Shown here: positions 51,382 to 60,488 of the stretch, one piece after another
How the letters are laid out: each line of letters begins with the position of its first letter
How positions within the stretch are numbered: position 1 is the first letter of the stretch
Origin: Rhizobium sp. TH2
GTDB taxonomy: Bacteria > Pseudomonadota > Alphaproteobacteria > Rhizobiales > Rhizobiaceae
Assembly: GCF_024707525.1 (NCBI RefSeq)
Contig: NZ_CP062231.1
Span: 5,087,501 to 5,151,500, forward strand
Length of the DNA stretch: 64,000 bases
Direction of reading: 5' to 3'
The notes under the pieces: model-generated
Databases searched by the model: none
The model's input: only the letters and a program-made list of their open reading frames with translations
What the model was told of the DNA's origin: nothing
Translations under genes and position numbers: made by a program

Positions 51382-52320
51382 ATGAACGAAATCCTCATCA
51401 TGGCCGACGAGACGCTGCTGGCCGAGCGCAGGACCTGGCTCGATTCGCTCGCCGAGGAGCGGCGGCTTTCCGCGCTGACGGTCGATGCCTATGAGCGCGA
51501 CACGCGCCAGTTCCTGATGTTCCTGACCAGCCATGCCGGCGGCCCGGCGCGGATGTCCGATCTCAAGGCGCTCAGGCCGGCCGATCTCCGCGCCTTCCTT
51601 GCCAATCGCCGTCGGGATGGTGCCGGTGCCCGAACGCTCGGGCGCGGCCTCGCCGGACTTCGCTCCTTCCTCCGGCATCTCGAGAAGAAGGGCATGGTCA
51701 ATGCGGCCGGTTCGCGCGCCGTGCGCTCGCCGAAGCAGCCGAAAAGCCTGCCCAAACCGCTGAGTGCATCGCAGGCCATCCGCGTGACCACCGACGAGGG
51801 CCAGCTTGCCGAAGAGCCGTGGATCGCCGCGCGCAACGCGGCACTGCTGAGCCTGCTCTATGGCTCGGGCTTGCGCATTTCCGAAGCACTCTCGCTGACC
51901 AGGCTCGATTTCCCCGCCGACGCCAAAATGCTGCGCGTCACCGGCAAGGGCGGCAAGACGCGCATCGTGCCGCTGATCGGCGCGACGGCAGATGCGGTCG
52001 CGGCCTATATCAAACTCTGCCCCTTCGTCATCGGTCCGGAACAACCGGTCTTCCTCGGCGCCCGTGGTGGGCCGCTGCAGCCGGCGATCATCCAGCGCGA
52101 GATGCAGAAGATGCGTTCGGCGCTCGGCCTGCCGGAAACCGCCACGCCGCATGCGTTGCGTCATTCTTTTGCCACGCATCTGTTGTCAGCAGGCGGTGAT
52201 CTCAGGGCGATCCAGGAATTGTTGGGCCATGCCAGCCTGTCGACGACGCAGATCTATACCGGTGTCGATTCGGCACGGCTGCTCGACATCTACGAGAAGG
52301 CCCATCCACGTGCCGGTTAA
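51382..52320 (+). CDS. xerC: tyrosine recombinase XerC
   Basis: 312 residues. The N-terminal SAM-like domain (RRLSALTVDAYERDTRQF) and catalytic domain are complete: Arg in GSGLRISEAL, the HALRHSFATHLL box with His and Arg, a second His in LLGHASLSTTQ, and nucleophile Tyr304 in DIYEKAHPR. XerC with XerD resolves chromosome dimers at dif. The RTLGRGLAGLRSFLRHLE segment looks more like alphaproteobacterial XerC than XerD, but the call between them is an inference. ATG at 51382 or 51400 are both possible. Confidence 0.9.
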   Translation: MNEILIMADETLLAERRTWLDSLAEERRLSALTVDAYERDTRQFLMFLTSHAGGPARMSDLKALRPADLRAFLANRRRDGAGARTLGRGLAGLRSFLRHLEKKGMVNAAGSRAVRSPKQPKSLPKPLSASQAIRVTTDEGQLAEEPWIAARNAALLSLLYGSGLRISEALSLTRLDFPADAKMLRVTGKGGKTRIVPLIGATADAVAAYIKLCPFVIGPEQPVFLGARGGPLQPAIIQREMQKMRSALGLPETATPHALRHSFATHLLSAGGDLRAIQELLGHASLSTTQIYTGVDSARLLDIYEKAHPRAG

Positions 52321-52389
52321 CCATATCGGTTAAGGGAATGTGAGGCCGCAGGCTCTAACCTGCCGCAAACCGAAAATCTGGAAGTGACC

Positions 52390-53484
52390 ATGTCTACAGC
52401 CGTGCCCGAAATCAGGAACCGATCCGGCCGCATCCTCGACCTCGCGGCCGATAGTGTCTTGTCGTTGATAGTCGCGGTCCATATTTTTGCGGCCCTGCTG
52501 CTTGCCGTGACCCTGCTGTTCGCCACGCCTGCGGGCGCCGCCGAGGATGCAGCGTGCGGAGCGCGAAATCTTGTTGCCGAGCTCGAGACGAAAAATCCGG
52601 CGGAATATGCCAAGCTCAAGGCGGAAGGCGACAAGGTCAAGAATGCCGGCGCCCGCTTCTGGAAGCTGGAAATGACCGGCCACAAGCCCAACTGGCTGCT
52701 CGGCACGATCCACCTCTCGGACCCGCGCGTCACGGACCTGCCACATGAATCGAAATCCGCCTATGACGGCGCGGCCACCGTCGTGCTCGAATCCGACGAA
52801 GTGCTGGACCAACAGAAAGCCGCTGCCTCGCTGATGGCAAAGCCGGACCTGATGTATTTCTCGGGCACGGATACGCTCGACAACTATCTCAAGCCGGACC
52901 AGAAGGCGGTTCTGGAAGCCAATCTCATCAAGCGCGGCATTCCATTCCTGTCGATCGTCAAGATGAAGCCCTATCTGGTCACATCGATGGTTTCGCTGTC
53001 CACCTGCGAACTGTCACGCAAGGCGAACGGCGCGCCGTTCCTCGACATGAAACTTGCCAAGGACGGCGCTGCCGCCGGCAAGAAGATCAAGGGCGTGGAG
53101 ACCATGCAGGAGCAGATCGAGGCGATGGCCAGCCTGCCGCTCGATTTCCATGTGAGGTCTCTCGTCTCCAGTCTCAAATATCCCGAATACACCGCCGACA
53201 TGATGGAGACCACGGTACAGCTTTATCTGAGCGACCGGATCGGCATGGTCTTCCCGGCTGGCGCCTATTTCGCGCCGGAGACGAATGTCAGTGATTTCCA
53301 GGACATGGCGAAGTTCGAGGACGTGCTGATCACCAGGCGCAACCACAACATGGCCGACCGCGCCATGCCGATCCTCGCCGAGGGCAATGTCTTCATGGCG
53401 GTCGGCGCCCTGCACCTGATCGGTGACGAAGGCCTGGTCGAACTGTTCCGCCAGAAGGGCTATACCGTCACGGCCGTGAGGTGA
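52390..53484 (+). CDS. TraB/GumN family protein
   Basis: 364 residues. An N-terminal hydrophobic segment (about 25-50) acts as signal peptide or anchor, with cleavage possible after AGA-AED. The TraB/GumN core shows WLLGTIHLSDPR with a metal-binding His, a late FMAVGALHLIGDEGLVEL, and internal Glu/His positions of the EreA/ChaN-like hydrolase superfamily. GumN-type proteins occur in xanthan clusters, but the isolated rhizobial members have no proven role. GGAAGTGACC precedes the ATG at 52390. Confidence 0.88.
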   Translation: MSTAVPEIRNRSGRILDLAADSVLSLIVAVHIFAALLLAVTLLFATPAGAAEDAACGARNLVAELETKNPAEYAKLKAEGDKVKNAGARFWKLEMTGHKPNWLLGTIHLSDPRVTDLPHESKSAYDGAATVVLESDEVLDQQKAAASLMAKPDLMYFSGTDTLDNYLKPDQKAVLEANLIKRGIPFLSIVKMKPYLVTSMVSLSTCELSRKANGAPFLDMKLAKDGAAAGKKIKGVETMQEQIEAMASLPLDFHVRSLVSSLKYPEYTADMMETTVQLYLSDRIGMVFPAGAYFAPETNVSDFQDMAKFEDVLITRRNHNMADRAMPILAEGNVFMAVGALHLIGDEGLVELFRQKGYTVTAVR

Positions 53485-53820
53485 GGCGCTGCCGTGTAGG
53501 ACTTGTTCCATAGTGTATCCCTCCAAGTCGGGGAAAATATGCACCATGGCCTCCTGGGGCTTCGCGCGCCATGCTTGCCTCGGCGGATCTTCTCTATCTC
53601 CTCATGCACGAATTCGCCGGCCTGGGTGCTCCGGATGCGTCAGCCCAACTTTCTCCTGATCCAGTCTGTACAACGCTGATCGCCAGCACGTTGCATACTG
53701 ACAGTGTCGCGCATAAAAAAATGCAACGTTGATGTCGGATCATCACTCCGCGATACGTCGTGACAATGCTCTCTTGTCCATTCGAGCACCGTCCTGTCCG
53801 CATCCATCCAAGGCATCCCA
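53485..53820. other. 336-base intergenic region upstream of the efflux gene
   Basis: No gene is supported. The region is AT-richer in its last 130 bases and contains a 9-base inverted repeat, ACGTTGCAT (53688) and ATGCAACGT (53721), that could be a regulator site for the downstream pump. Short open frames in it lack a convincing start or family resemblance. Confidence 0.5.
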
Positions 53821-55290
53821 ATGACTCACGATATTCAAGCTATTTCCGATGTTGAAGTTATCTCCGGCACGGAAGACCAGAGCGCGCGCAACAAGCTCGT
53901 CATCGGTCTTCTGCTGGTTTCGGCCTTTGTCGTCATTCTCAATGAAACCATCATGGGCGTCGCACTGCCGCATCTCATGGCCGACCTCAGGATCTCCGCA
54001 AGCATGGCGCAATGGCTCACGACGGCGTTCATGCTGACGATGGCGGTCGTCATCCCCGTGACAGGCTATCTGCTGCAGCGGCTCGATACGCGGCCCGTCT
54101 TTATCCTGGCGATGACGCTCTTCAGTGCCGGCACGCTGATTTCCGCGCTGTCGCCGGGCTTCGCCATGCTGGTGGTCGGACGCATCGTGCAGGCGTCCGG
54201 CACGGCGATCATGATGCCCCTGCTGATGACCACGATCATGCATCTGGTGCCGCCGCAGTCGCGCGGCAAGACGATGGGCAATATCTCGATCGTCATCTCC
54301 GTGGCGCCTGCCATCGGTCCGACGATTTCGGGCCTCATTCTCAGCGCGCTCGATTGGCGCTGGCTGTTCCTGCTTGTCCTGCCGATCGCTCTTGCAGCGC
54401 TTGCGCTCGGCGCCTGGAAAATCAAGAACGTCACCGAGCCTACGAAGGCACCGATCGATCTTTTGTCGATCCCGCTGTCCGCCATCGGCTTCGGCAGCTT
54501 CGTCTATGGCCTGAGCGGCCTGGGAGAGGCAGCGCTTCACCCGCCGGTCGTTTCGCCCTGGCTTCCGCTGGGATTGGGCGGGGCGGTCATCGCGGTCTTC
54601 ATTCTGCGACAACTGCATCTTCAGAAGCATGACCGGGCTTTGCTGGATATGCGCACCCTGACAATCCCGGCCTTCACCATCCCGGCGCTGATGATGGCGA
54701 TCCTGATGATGTCGATGTTCGGTGTCTTCATCCTGCTGCCGATCTACCTGCAGAACGTACTGGGACTGACAACGCTTCAGACCGGGTTGCTGCTCCTACC
54801 AGGCGGTCTGATCATGGGCCTCTGCGCCCCGAGCGTCGGCAGCCTGTTCGACCGGTATGGCCCGATGCCGCTTGTCGTTCCAGGCGCCATCCTGTTCAGC
54901 GCGCTGATGTGGGGCTTGACCTTCATTCAGCAGGACACCTCGTTCTGGCTGCTGCTGGTCGCTCATATCATCCTCAGCATCGGTCTTGCGCTGATGTTCA
55001 CACCGCTGTTCACCGCCAGCCTCGGAGCCCTGCCGCCCCATCTCTATTCGCATGGCAGCGCCATGATCGGCACCACGCAACAGGTCGCGGGTGCGGCTGG
55101 TACCGCACTCTTCGTCGCGATCATGACGATGTCGGGCTCGAGCGCCGAACTGGCCGGCAGCGGTGCCCTTGCAGCGACAACGGTCGGGATTCGGGCGGCG
55201 TTCCTCTGCGGAGCGATCATCTCCATTGCGGCAGTCGCTACGGCCTTCTTCATCAAGAAGCCAGCCGGCGGCCACGGCATGCCGCATTGA
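53821..55290 (+). CDS. DHA2 family multidrug efflux MFS transporter (EmrB/LfrA type)
   Basis: 489 residues with 14 predicted helices. The motif NETIMGVALPHLMADL (first helices), WLTTAFMLTMAVVIPVTGYL and RLDTRPVF are typical of EmrB-type 14-TMS drug/H+ antiporters; the motif C-like GPTISGLIL is present in helix 5. Substrates unknown. It has no EmrA fusion-protein partner, so it is a single-component pump. A local TetR/MarR regulator is not adjacent; a possible operator palindrome lies upstream. Confidence 0.92.
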   Translation: MTHDIQAISDVEVISGTEDQSARNKLVIGLLLVSAFVVILNETIMGVALPHLMADLRISASMAQWLTTAFMLTMAVVIPVTGYLLQRLDTRPVFILAMTLFSAGTLISALSPGFAMLVVGRIVQASGTAIMMPLLMTTIMHLVPPQSRGKTMGNISIVISVAPAIGPTISGLILSALDWRWLFLLVLPIALAALALGAWKIKNVTEPTKAPIDLLSIPLSAIGFGSFVYGLSGLGEAALHPPVVSPWLPLGLGGAVIAVFILRQLHLQKHDRALLDMRTLTIPAFTIPALMMAILMMSMFGVFILLPIYLQNVLGLTTLQTGLLLLPGGLIMGLCAPSVGSLFDRYGPMPLVVPGAILFSALMWGLTFIQQDTSFWLLLVAHIILSIGLALMFTPLFTASLGALPPHLYSHGSAMIGTTQQVAGAAGTALFVAIMTMSGSSAELAGSGALAATTVGIRAAFLCGAIISIAAVATAFFIKKPAGGHGMPH

Positions 55291-55408
55291 GATGAAGCAG
55301 CCGGCTATTGGCGCAAGGACTGCCCGGCGTTGGCGGCAGCGCTTTCGCTATCCGGCGCCGCCGGCCGCAACCGCGACCCGAACTGGTCGCCATCCAGCGC
55401 CGCGAATT

Positions 55409-56896
55409 TCAGCCCTCTAGCTCCAACCGCACTGGTGGCAAAGCCTTGCGTGCCGGCCCGTGAATGACCGAACCGTCCGCAGCAAAGACCGAGCCGTGGC
55501 AGGGACAGTCCCAGGTCCTGTCGGCATTGTTCCAGGTGACGGTGCAGCCCTTGTGGGTACAGCTTGCGGATACGGTGTGAAGCCGGCCAGCCTCGCTTCT
55601 CCAGGCCGCGATTTTCTCTTCGCCCCTTATGATCACACCTCCGCCACCAGGCGGAATCTTCTCGACGCTCTCGACCACGGATTGGCTGTCGCCGTCCATA
55701 TGGAAGTCCTCGGGATACGGCCGCGCCGGATCGTAGAGATCCGTCCAATGGCTCGGCCGGTCCGCGATCCGGTCGGCGATCATCATGCCAACGGCGGTAC
55801 CGTTGCTGATACCCCAGCCGTTGAAACCCGTGGCGATGTAGAAGCCGGGCGCTTTTTCGGGATCGGCGGCGCCGGCATAGGGCACTTTATCGGGCGTGTC
55901 GTAGTCTTCGTTGCACCAGTGCCAGGCTGCCTCGCCTACGGGAAATCGCGCTTTCGTCCAGCGCTCCAGATCAACGAAACGGCGCGCCACATCGCCATCC
56001 TGACCCGTGTTGAACTTCGGCCCCAGCACGATCAGCAGCGGCCCATCACGGTCGCGTCCGAGCCTGAGGGAATGCGTCGGGTCGTCGATGCCGATGAACA
56101 TGCCGTCAATCAAGGCCGGGTCATTGATACGGAAAGCCATCACGGTGTGACACCGGGGCTGGGTGCGCCTGGCCATCCCCACAGGCGATTTCACGGTCAT
56201 GTTGGTTGCAACGACGACATTTTCGGCATCGACGCTGCCGCCGTCCGTGAGCACACGCCATCGTTCCGCTTCCTCGAATTCTCCCGCCCGGCTTGCCTCG
56301 AAGATTCGACCACCGCAAACGGTCACAGCCGCCGCCAACCCGACCAGATAGCGTGCGGGATTAAATTGAGCCTGCGCCCTGAAGCGAAGCGTCGGACCGG
56401 TGTGGAATGGCAGCGGTGCGTGGTTCAATACCTCGGCATCCAGCCCGACCATGCGAGCCGCTTGCGCCTCGGCTTCCACGTCATGGCGCCGCTCCGCCCG
56501 GTCGGCATATGCATAGGCATCCTTGGATTCGAGGTCGCATGCGATCCCGTAATGAGAAGCCCACGTTCCGATCAACCAGGCGCCGGCGCGGTTGGCGTCG
56601 GCATAATCCTGCGCGGCCCTCAATCCCCTCTTCTCGATCAGATGCCGATAGATCAGCGCATGCTGGGTGGTAATCTTGGCGGTGGAGCGCCCGGTTACCT
56701 GCCCGCCGACGCGAAGCCCCTCGAGCACGACAACCGGGCGCCCCAGTTCGCACAGTTTGAGCGCGGCGGTCAGTCCGACGATGCCCGCGCCAACGATCAC
56801 GGTATCGGTCTTTTGACGGCCGTCCAGCGCTGGATAATGCGTGGCGGGCGCGTTCGCGACCCAACAGCTTTCGGCTCTACCCGGCAGATTTGCCAA
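55409..56896 (-). CDS. FAD-dependent oxidoreductase with C-terminal Rieske domain
   Basis: 495 residues. A DAO-type flavoprotein (GAGIVGLTAALKLCELG at about 36, later TGFNGWGISNGTAVG) fused to a C-terminal Rieske [2Fe-2S] domain with CTHKGC (Cys about 446) and CPCHGS ligands. Such fusions are predicted oxidoreductases where the cluster passes electrons to or from FAD; substrates are unknown. No signal peptide, so cytosolic. The gene stands alone between the convergent efflux pump and a divergent-looking gap. The last residues ARKALPPVRLELEG resemble the Rieske end of ferredoxin-like enzymes. Confidence 0.9.
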   Translation of the reverse strand: MANLPGRAESCWVANAPATHYPALDGRQKTDTVIVGAGIVGLTAALKLCELGRPVVVLEGLRVGGQVTGRSTAKITTQHALIYRHLIEKRGLRAAQDYADANRAGAWLIGTWASHYGIACDLESKDAYAYADRAERRHDVEAEAQAARMVGLDAEVLNHAPLPFHTGPTLRFRAQAQFNPARYLVGLAAAVTVCGGRIFEASRAGEFEEAERWRVLTDGGSVDAENVVVATNMTVKSPVGMARRTQPRCHTVMAFRINDPALIDGMFIGIDDPTHSLRLGRDRDGPLLIVLGPKFNTGQDGDVARRFVDLERWTKARFPVGEAAWHWCNEDYDTPDKVPYAGAADPEKAPGFYIATGFNGWGISNGTAVGMMIADRIADRPSHWTDLYDPARPYPEDFHMDGDSQSVVESVEKIPPGGGGVIIRGEEKIAAWRSEAGRLHTVSASCTHKGCTVTWNNADRTWDCPCHGSVFAADGSVIHGPARKALPPVRLELEG

Positions 56897-57116
56897 CTTG
56901 ACACTCCTCGCGAGACGACGCTGCCGCCATCGACGATGGCGCCAGCATTCAGAGCGATGCTCGGTTCCTGGTTCGTCTCAACTGCCGGATTCGAATGCGG
57001 TTCCATAAAGATCATTGGTCGGCGCTGAATGGGGAGCAGGGACTGCCGAATGGAAGGGCGCGGTCGGGAAAAGGCGGGACGCAGTTCATGCGCTCGGGGT
57101 TGCGCAACGAAAAAGC

Positions 57117-57137
57117 CAGCTGGGATTGTCCCAGCTG
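57117..57137 (-). terminator. rho-independent terminator of the small exported-protein gene
   Basis: Read on the minus strand, CAGCTGGGA/TCCCAGCTG with a 3-base loop is followed by GGCTTTTTC. It lies 25 bases after the stop of the gene at 57162. Confidence 0.87.
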
Positions 57138-57161
57138 ACTCTGGATTGCCGCTACGTCGGA

Positions 57162-57386
57162 TCAATCGATGTTGACGCGGCCCTTGATCACCAGATCCGG
57201 ATCGTCACGTTCCCTGACGATGACCTTGTTACGCTTCTTCTTGATGATGATATCGGGATCATGGCGCTCCTTGACGACAATGCTGCCGGTCGGCTCGTTG
57301 TCGGTGCGGATCGTGACGCTGTCGGCAAGGGCGAACGTCGCCGTACCGAAGGTGGCTGCGCAAGCCAGTGCAATTACTTTCCTCAT
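57162..57386 (-). CDS. small exported protein with an internal repeat, unknown function
   Basis: 74 residues: a Sec signal peptide (cleavage after ALA, about residue 21) and a 50-residue mature part made largely of two repeats, VKERHDPDIIIKKKR and VRERDDPDLVIKGR, with alternating charged and hydrophobic residues that could form beta strands. AGAGGA is 8 bases before the ATG, and a strong terminator follows, so it is a complete stand-alone gene. No family is recognised. Periplasmic or surface location is likely. Confidence 0.72.
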   Translation of the reverse strand: MRKVIALACAATFGTATFALADSVTIRTDNEPTGSIVVKERHDPDIIIKKKRNKVIVRERDDPDLVIKGRVNID

Positions 57387-57587
57387 CGTAAATTCCTCTC
57401 GTTTATGCCTACGATGAAGGTCAAACGCGACGAATTGCACATGGTTCCTGCTTTTTTACATGGATTGGACGGCACGACGGACCGGCCGCACCGCGCATTC
57501 GCGATTCTTGCCGGGCGGTTCCGGTTCGGATAGCGCCTGAGTTATAAATAGGCACCGGACCACAGCAATGCGGCCGGCGTTGCACGA

Positions 57588-59129
57588 TCAGCCGGCAAGG
57601 ACCGTGGAGCGCTCATAAAGAACGTCGCCCGATGCTTCGACGCCGGTCAGGCTGACATCGTATCCCCAAAGCCGGCGAACATGCGCCAGGGTGGCGTCTC
57701 GGGTCTTGTCCTCAAGCAACATGCCGTCCTTCACCGTATGCCGCAATCGGAGCTGGCGATCCCCCAAGAGATCGACGTCAACCACCTGTATGTCGGGCTT
57801 GTTCGTTGCCAGGTCGTAGTTCATGGCAAGCGCCGAGCGCACGGCGGAATAGCCACGCTCGTTGTGAATGGACCTGATCTCACAGAACCTGTCATTGGCG
57901 CGGTCGGAAAGCTGGAACATGCGGAATTTGCGCATCACGGCGGGGCTGAGATATTGCAGGATGAAGGATTCATCGCGATGATTGGTCCAGGCGTCGATCA
58001 GCGTGCCGCGCCAATCGCCGTTGCCCGCTATGTCGGGGAACCAATCGCGGTCCTCCGCCGTCGGCGTCGTGCAGATGCGTTCGATGTCCTGCATCATCGC
58101 GAAACCCAGCGCGTAGGGGTTGATCCCCGAATAGCGCGGGTCGTCGAAACCCGGTTGGAAGACCACATTGGCGTGGCTCGCCAGAAGCTCCAGCACCGCA
58201 CCCTCGCTGATCTTACCCTGGTCGAATAACCTGTTGATGATCGTGTAATGGACGAAAGTCGCGCAGCCCTCGTTCATCACCTTGGTCTGGGCCTGCGGAT
58301 AGAAATATTGCGCGATGACCCGCACGATCCTGAGTATTTCCCGCTGCCAGGGCTCGAGGATAAGGCTGTTCTTTTCGAGGAAGTAGAGCAGGTTTTCCTC
58401 GGGGAGATTGAGCTTGCCCTTTCGCTCCGAGGCTTCGCGCTCCGCCTCCTCGATGTCGGCGGATCCGGCTCCCGAGGGCAGCGTTCGCCACAAATCGCTG
58501 TAATTCTGTTCCTCGTATTCCAGACGTTCCCGCGTCCGCTCCCGCACCTTTTCCGAGGAGAGACGGGGCGGACGGCGGTAGTGGAAGACACCATGGTCCA
58601 TCAACGCATGGGCCGAATCAAGGATTTCTTCCACCGCATTGACGCCATGACGCTCCTCGCATTTGGCGATATATTTCTTGGCGAAGTCCATGTAGCCGAG
58701 GATCGCGCCTGCATCCGTCCATTGACGGAACAAATAGTTGTTCTTGAAGAAATGGTTATGGCCGAAGGCGGCATGCGCGATGACCAATGTCTGCATCGGC
58801 ATGGTGTTTTCTTCCATCAAATAGGTGATGCAGGGGCTGGAATTGATCACGAGTTCATAGGCGAGGCCCCGGCGGCCCTTGCGATAGAGCTGGCTCTCGA
58901 ACACGAAGCGCTTGCCGAACGACCAGTGCTGGTACATGAGCGGCATGCCGACGGAGGAATAGGCATCCAGCATCTGCTCGGAGGAAATGATCTCGATCTG
59001 GTTGGGATAGACATCGAGCCCTATCTCATCGATCGCGATCGTCTCGATGGCGTCATAGGCGCGCGAAAGCGTTTCGAAATTCCACTCGGAACCGTCAAAC
59101 AGCAGGCTCGATGCCGCATGTATCGCCAT
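57588..59129 (-). CDS. SpoVR family protein (YcgB)
   Basis: 513 residues, complete SpoVR family: WNFETLSRAYDAIETIAIDE and LDVYPNQIEIISSEQMLDAY at the N terminus, YMDFAKKYIAKCEERHG, and the conserved GCATFVHYTI and INPYALGFAMMQDI segments later. The E. coli homologue YcgB is controlled with YeaG/YeaH in nitrogen or stationary-phase stress; mechanism is unknown. Third gene of the prkA-yeaH-spoVR series, 12 bases behind yeaH-like. Confidence 0.95.
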   Translation of the reverse strand: MAIHAASSLLFDGSEWNFETLSRAYDAIETIAIDEIGLDVYPNQIEIISSEQMLDAYSSVGMPLMYQHWSFGKRFVFESQLYRKGRRGLAYELVINSSPCITYLMEENTMPMQTLVIAHAAFGHNHFFKNNYLFRQWTDAGAILGYMDFAKKYIAKCEERHGVNAVEEILDSAHALMDHGVFHYRRPPRLSSEKVRERTRERLEYEEQNYSDLWRTLPSGAGSADIEEAEREASERKGKLNLPEENLLYFLEKNSLILEPWQREILRIVRVIAQYFYPQAQTKVMNEGCATFVHYTIINRLFDQGKISEGAVLELLASHANVVFQPGFDDPRYSGINPYALGFAMMQDIERICTTPTAEDRDWFPDIAGNGDWRGTLIDAWTNHRDESFILQYLSPAVMRKFRMFQLSDRANDRFCEIRSIHNERGYSAVRSALAMNYDLATNKPDIQVVDVDLLGDRQLRLRHTVKDGMLLEDKTRDATLAHVRRLWGYDVSLTGVEASGDVLYERSTVLAG

Positions 59130-59141
59130 TCGCTTTCCCCC

Positions 59142-60464
59142 TCACTTGCGCATTTCAACGGGTTGATGCCGGGCAAAGAGTTTCCGGAACACGGGATAGA
59201 TGTCGGCAGGCTTGGATATCCGCGTCATCTGGAAATTCGGCATCTTACCATGAACCGTCCGGTACGCACGCCACAGCGACGTTCCGTTGTCGGTCGCCCC
59301 GAATATATCGCTTTCACGCTCGTCGATGATCTCGACATAGGCATAATACTGGCAGAGGCGCATGAGATGTTCGCGAAGCAGATAGGCGCAGAGCTCCGAG
59401 TCGCCGTTGGCATTGTCGCCATCCGAGGCTTGCGCCGCGTAGATGTTCCAGACATTCGAGGGGTAGCGGTCCGCGATAATGCGTTGCATCTCCTCGAGCG
59501 CCGAAGAGACGACCGTGCCGCCGCTTTGCCTGTCATAGAAGAAGGTCTGCTCGTCCACTTCCCGCGCCTCGTCGGTGTGGCGGATGAAGACGATGTCGAT
59601 CCGCTCGTATCGGCGCTTGAGGAAAAGGTGCAGCAGGACGAAGAACCGCTTGGCCAAATCCTTCTCGCGCTCGCCCATCGAGGCCGACACATCCATCAGG
59701 CAGAACATCACGGCGTTCGCATTCGGTAGAGGCTGCTTTTCGAAGCGATTGAACCGGACGTCGACGGGATCGACATAGGCGATCCGCCGGCGGCGTCGTT
59801 CCAGCATCTCCAGTTCCTCGCGCAGGCTCTGCAACCTGCGGCGTTGGGACTCGGAAGGCTTCTCTTCCTTCTCCAGTTCGGCGATCTGCTCGGCGATCGC
59901 CTGGAATTCCTTGTCGTTTGGACGGCGCAACGCAACGCGCCGGCCGAAGCTGTTGCGCATCGTTCGCCCGACATTGATGTTGGTCGGCGTGCCCGCTGTC
60001 GTGAAGCCGACGCGGCGCGGCTTGAACGTCACGGTCTCCTTCAGGTTCAGCTTGACCATATCGGGGAGTTCAAGATCCTCGAAGAAAAGATCGAGCACCT
60101 CATCGCGCGACAGGATGAAGATGAAGTCGTCATCGCTGCCATCTCCCATGCCGGGCCTGCCGTGGCCGCTTCCACCGGCGCCGCCCTCGGGTTTGGGGAT
60201 TCTATCGCCCGGCGAGTAGTCCTGATTGCCGGGTAACACATATTGCCGGTCGCCGGCGTTCGCGGACGGCCGGAAGCTCGGCTCGTCGGCACCCCGTTTC
60301 GGCATCGGTACGCCGTGGGCGGCGTCCACGTCGGCAATGTTGTCCGACTTTACCTGGTCGCGGATCGCGCGCTTGATCTCGTCGTGGACACGCTTGAGGA
60401 ACCGCTGCCTGTTGTTGAGACTCTTGTCCTTCGGGTTGAGCCGACGGTCGATGAAATTCGGCAT
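59142..60464 (-). CDS. YeaH/YhbH family protein (DUF444)
   Basis: 440 residues. The N-terminal part is basic (FIDRRLNPKDKSLNNRQRFL) and begins the DUF444 domain; a von Willebrand A-type MIDAS motif DVSASMGEREKDLAKR lies near 256. C-terminal QASDGDNANGDSELCAY fits the metal-site strand of VWA domains. It is the usual partner of PrkA kinase (YeaG) and SpoVR. It may act as an adaptor or substrate of PrkA. Located 24 bases after the prkA stop. Confidence 0.95.
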   Translation of the reverse strand: MPNFIDRRLNPKDKSLNNRQRFLKRVHDEIKRAIRDQVKSDNIADVDAAHGVPMPKRGADEPSFRPSANAGDRQYVLPGNQDYSPGDRIPKPEGGAGGSGHGRPGMGDGSDDDFIFILSRDEVLDLFFEDLELPDMVKLNLKETVTFKPRRVGFTTAGTPTNINVGRTMRNSFGRRVALRRPNDKEFQAIAEQIAELEKEEKPSESQRRRLQSLREELEMLERRRRRIAYVDPVDVRFNRFEKQPLPNANAVMFCLMDVSASMGEREKDLAKRFFVLLHLFLKRRYERIDIVFIRHTDEAREVDEQTFFYDRQSGGTVVSSALEEMQRIIADRYPSNVWNIYAAQASDGDNANGDSELCAYLLREHLMRLCQYYAYVEIIDERESDIFGATDNGTSLWRAYRTVHGKMPNFQMTRISKPADIYPVFRKLFARHQPVEMRK

Positions 60465-60488
60465 CTGCCTGCCTCCGCTTGGACAGCG

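Noticed and set aside
52318..52334. GGTTAACCATATCGGTTAA between xerC and the TraB/GumN gene, resembling a CtrA site
   Set aside because: The TTAA elements are separated by 9 bases, not 7.
53594..53821. 75-codon minus-strand open frame in the gap before the efflux gene
   Set aside because: No ribosome site or recognisable protein feature; likely non-coding.
58248..59729. 493-codon plus-strand open frame opposite spoVR and yeaH-like genes
   Set aside because: Spans the boundary of two real minus-strand genes and has no family likeness.
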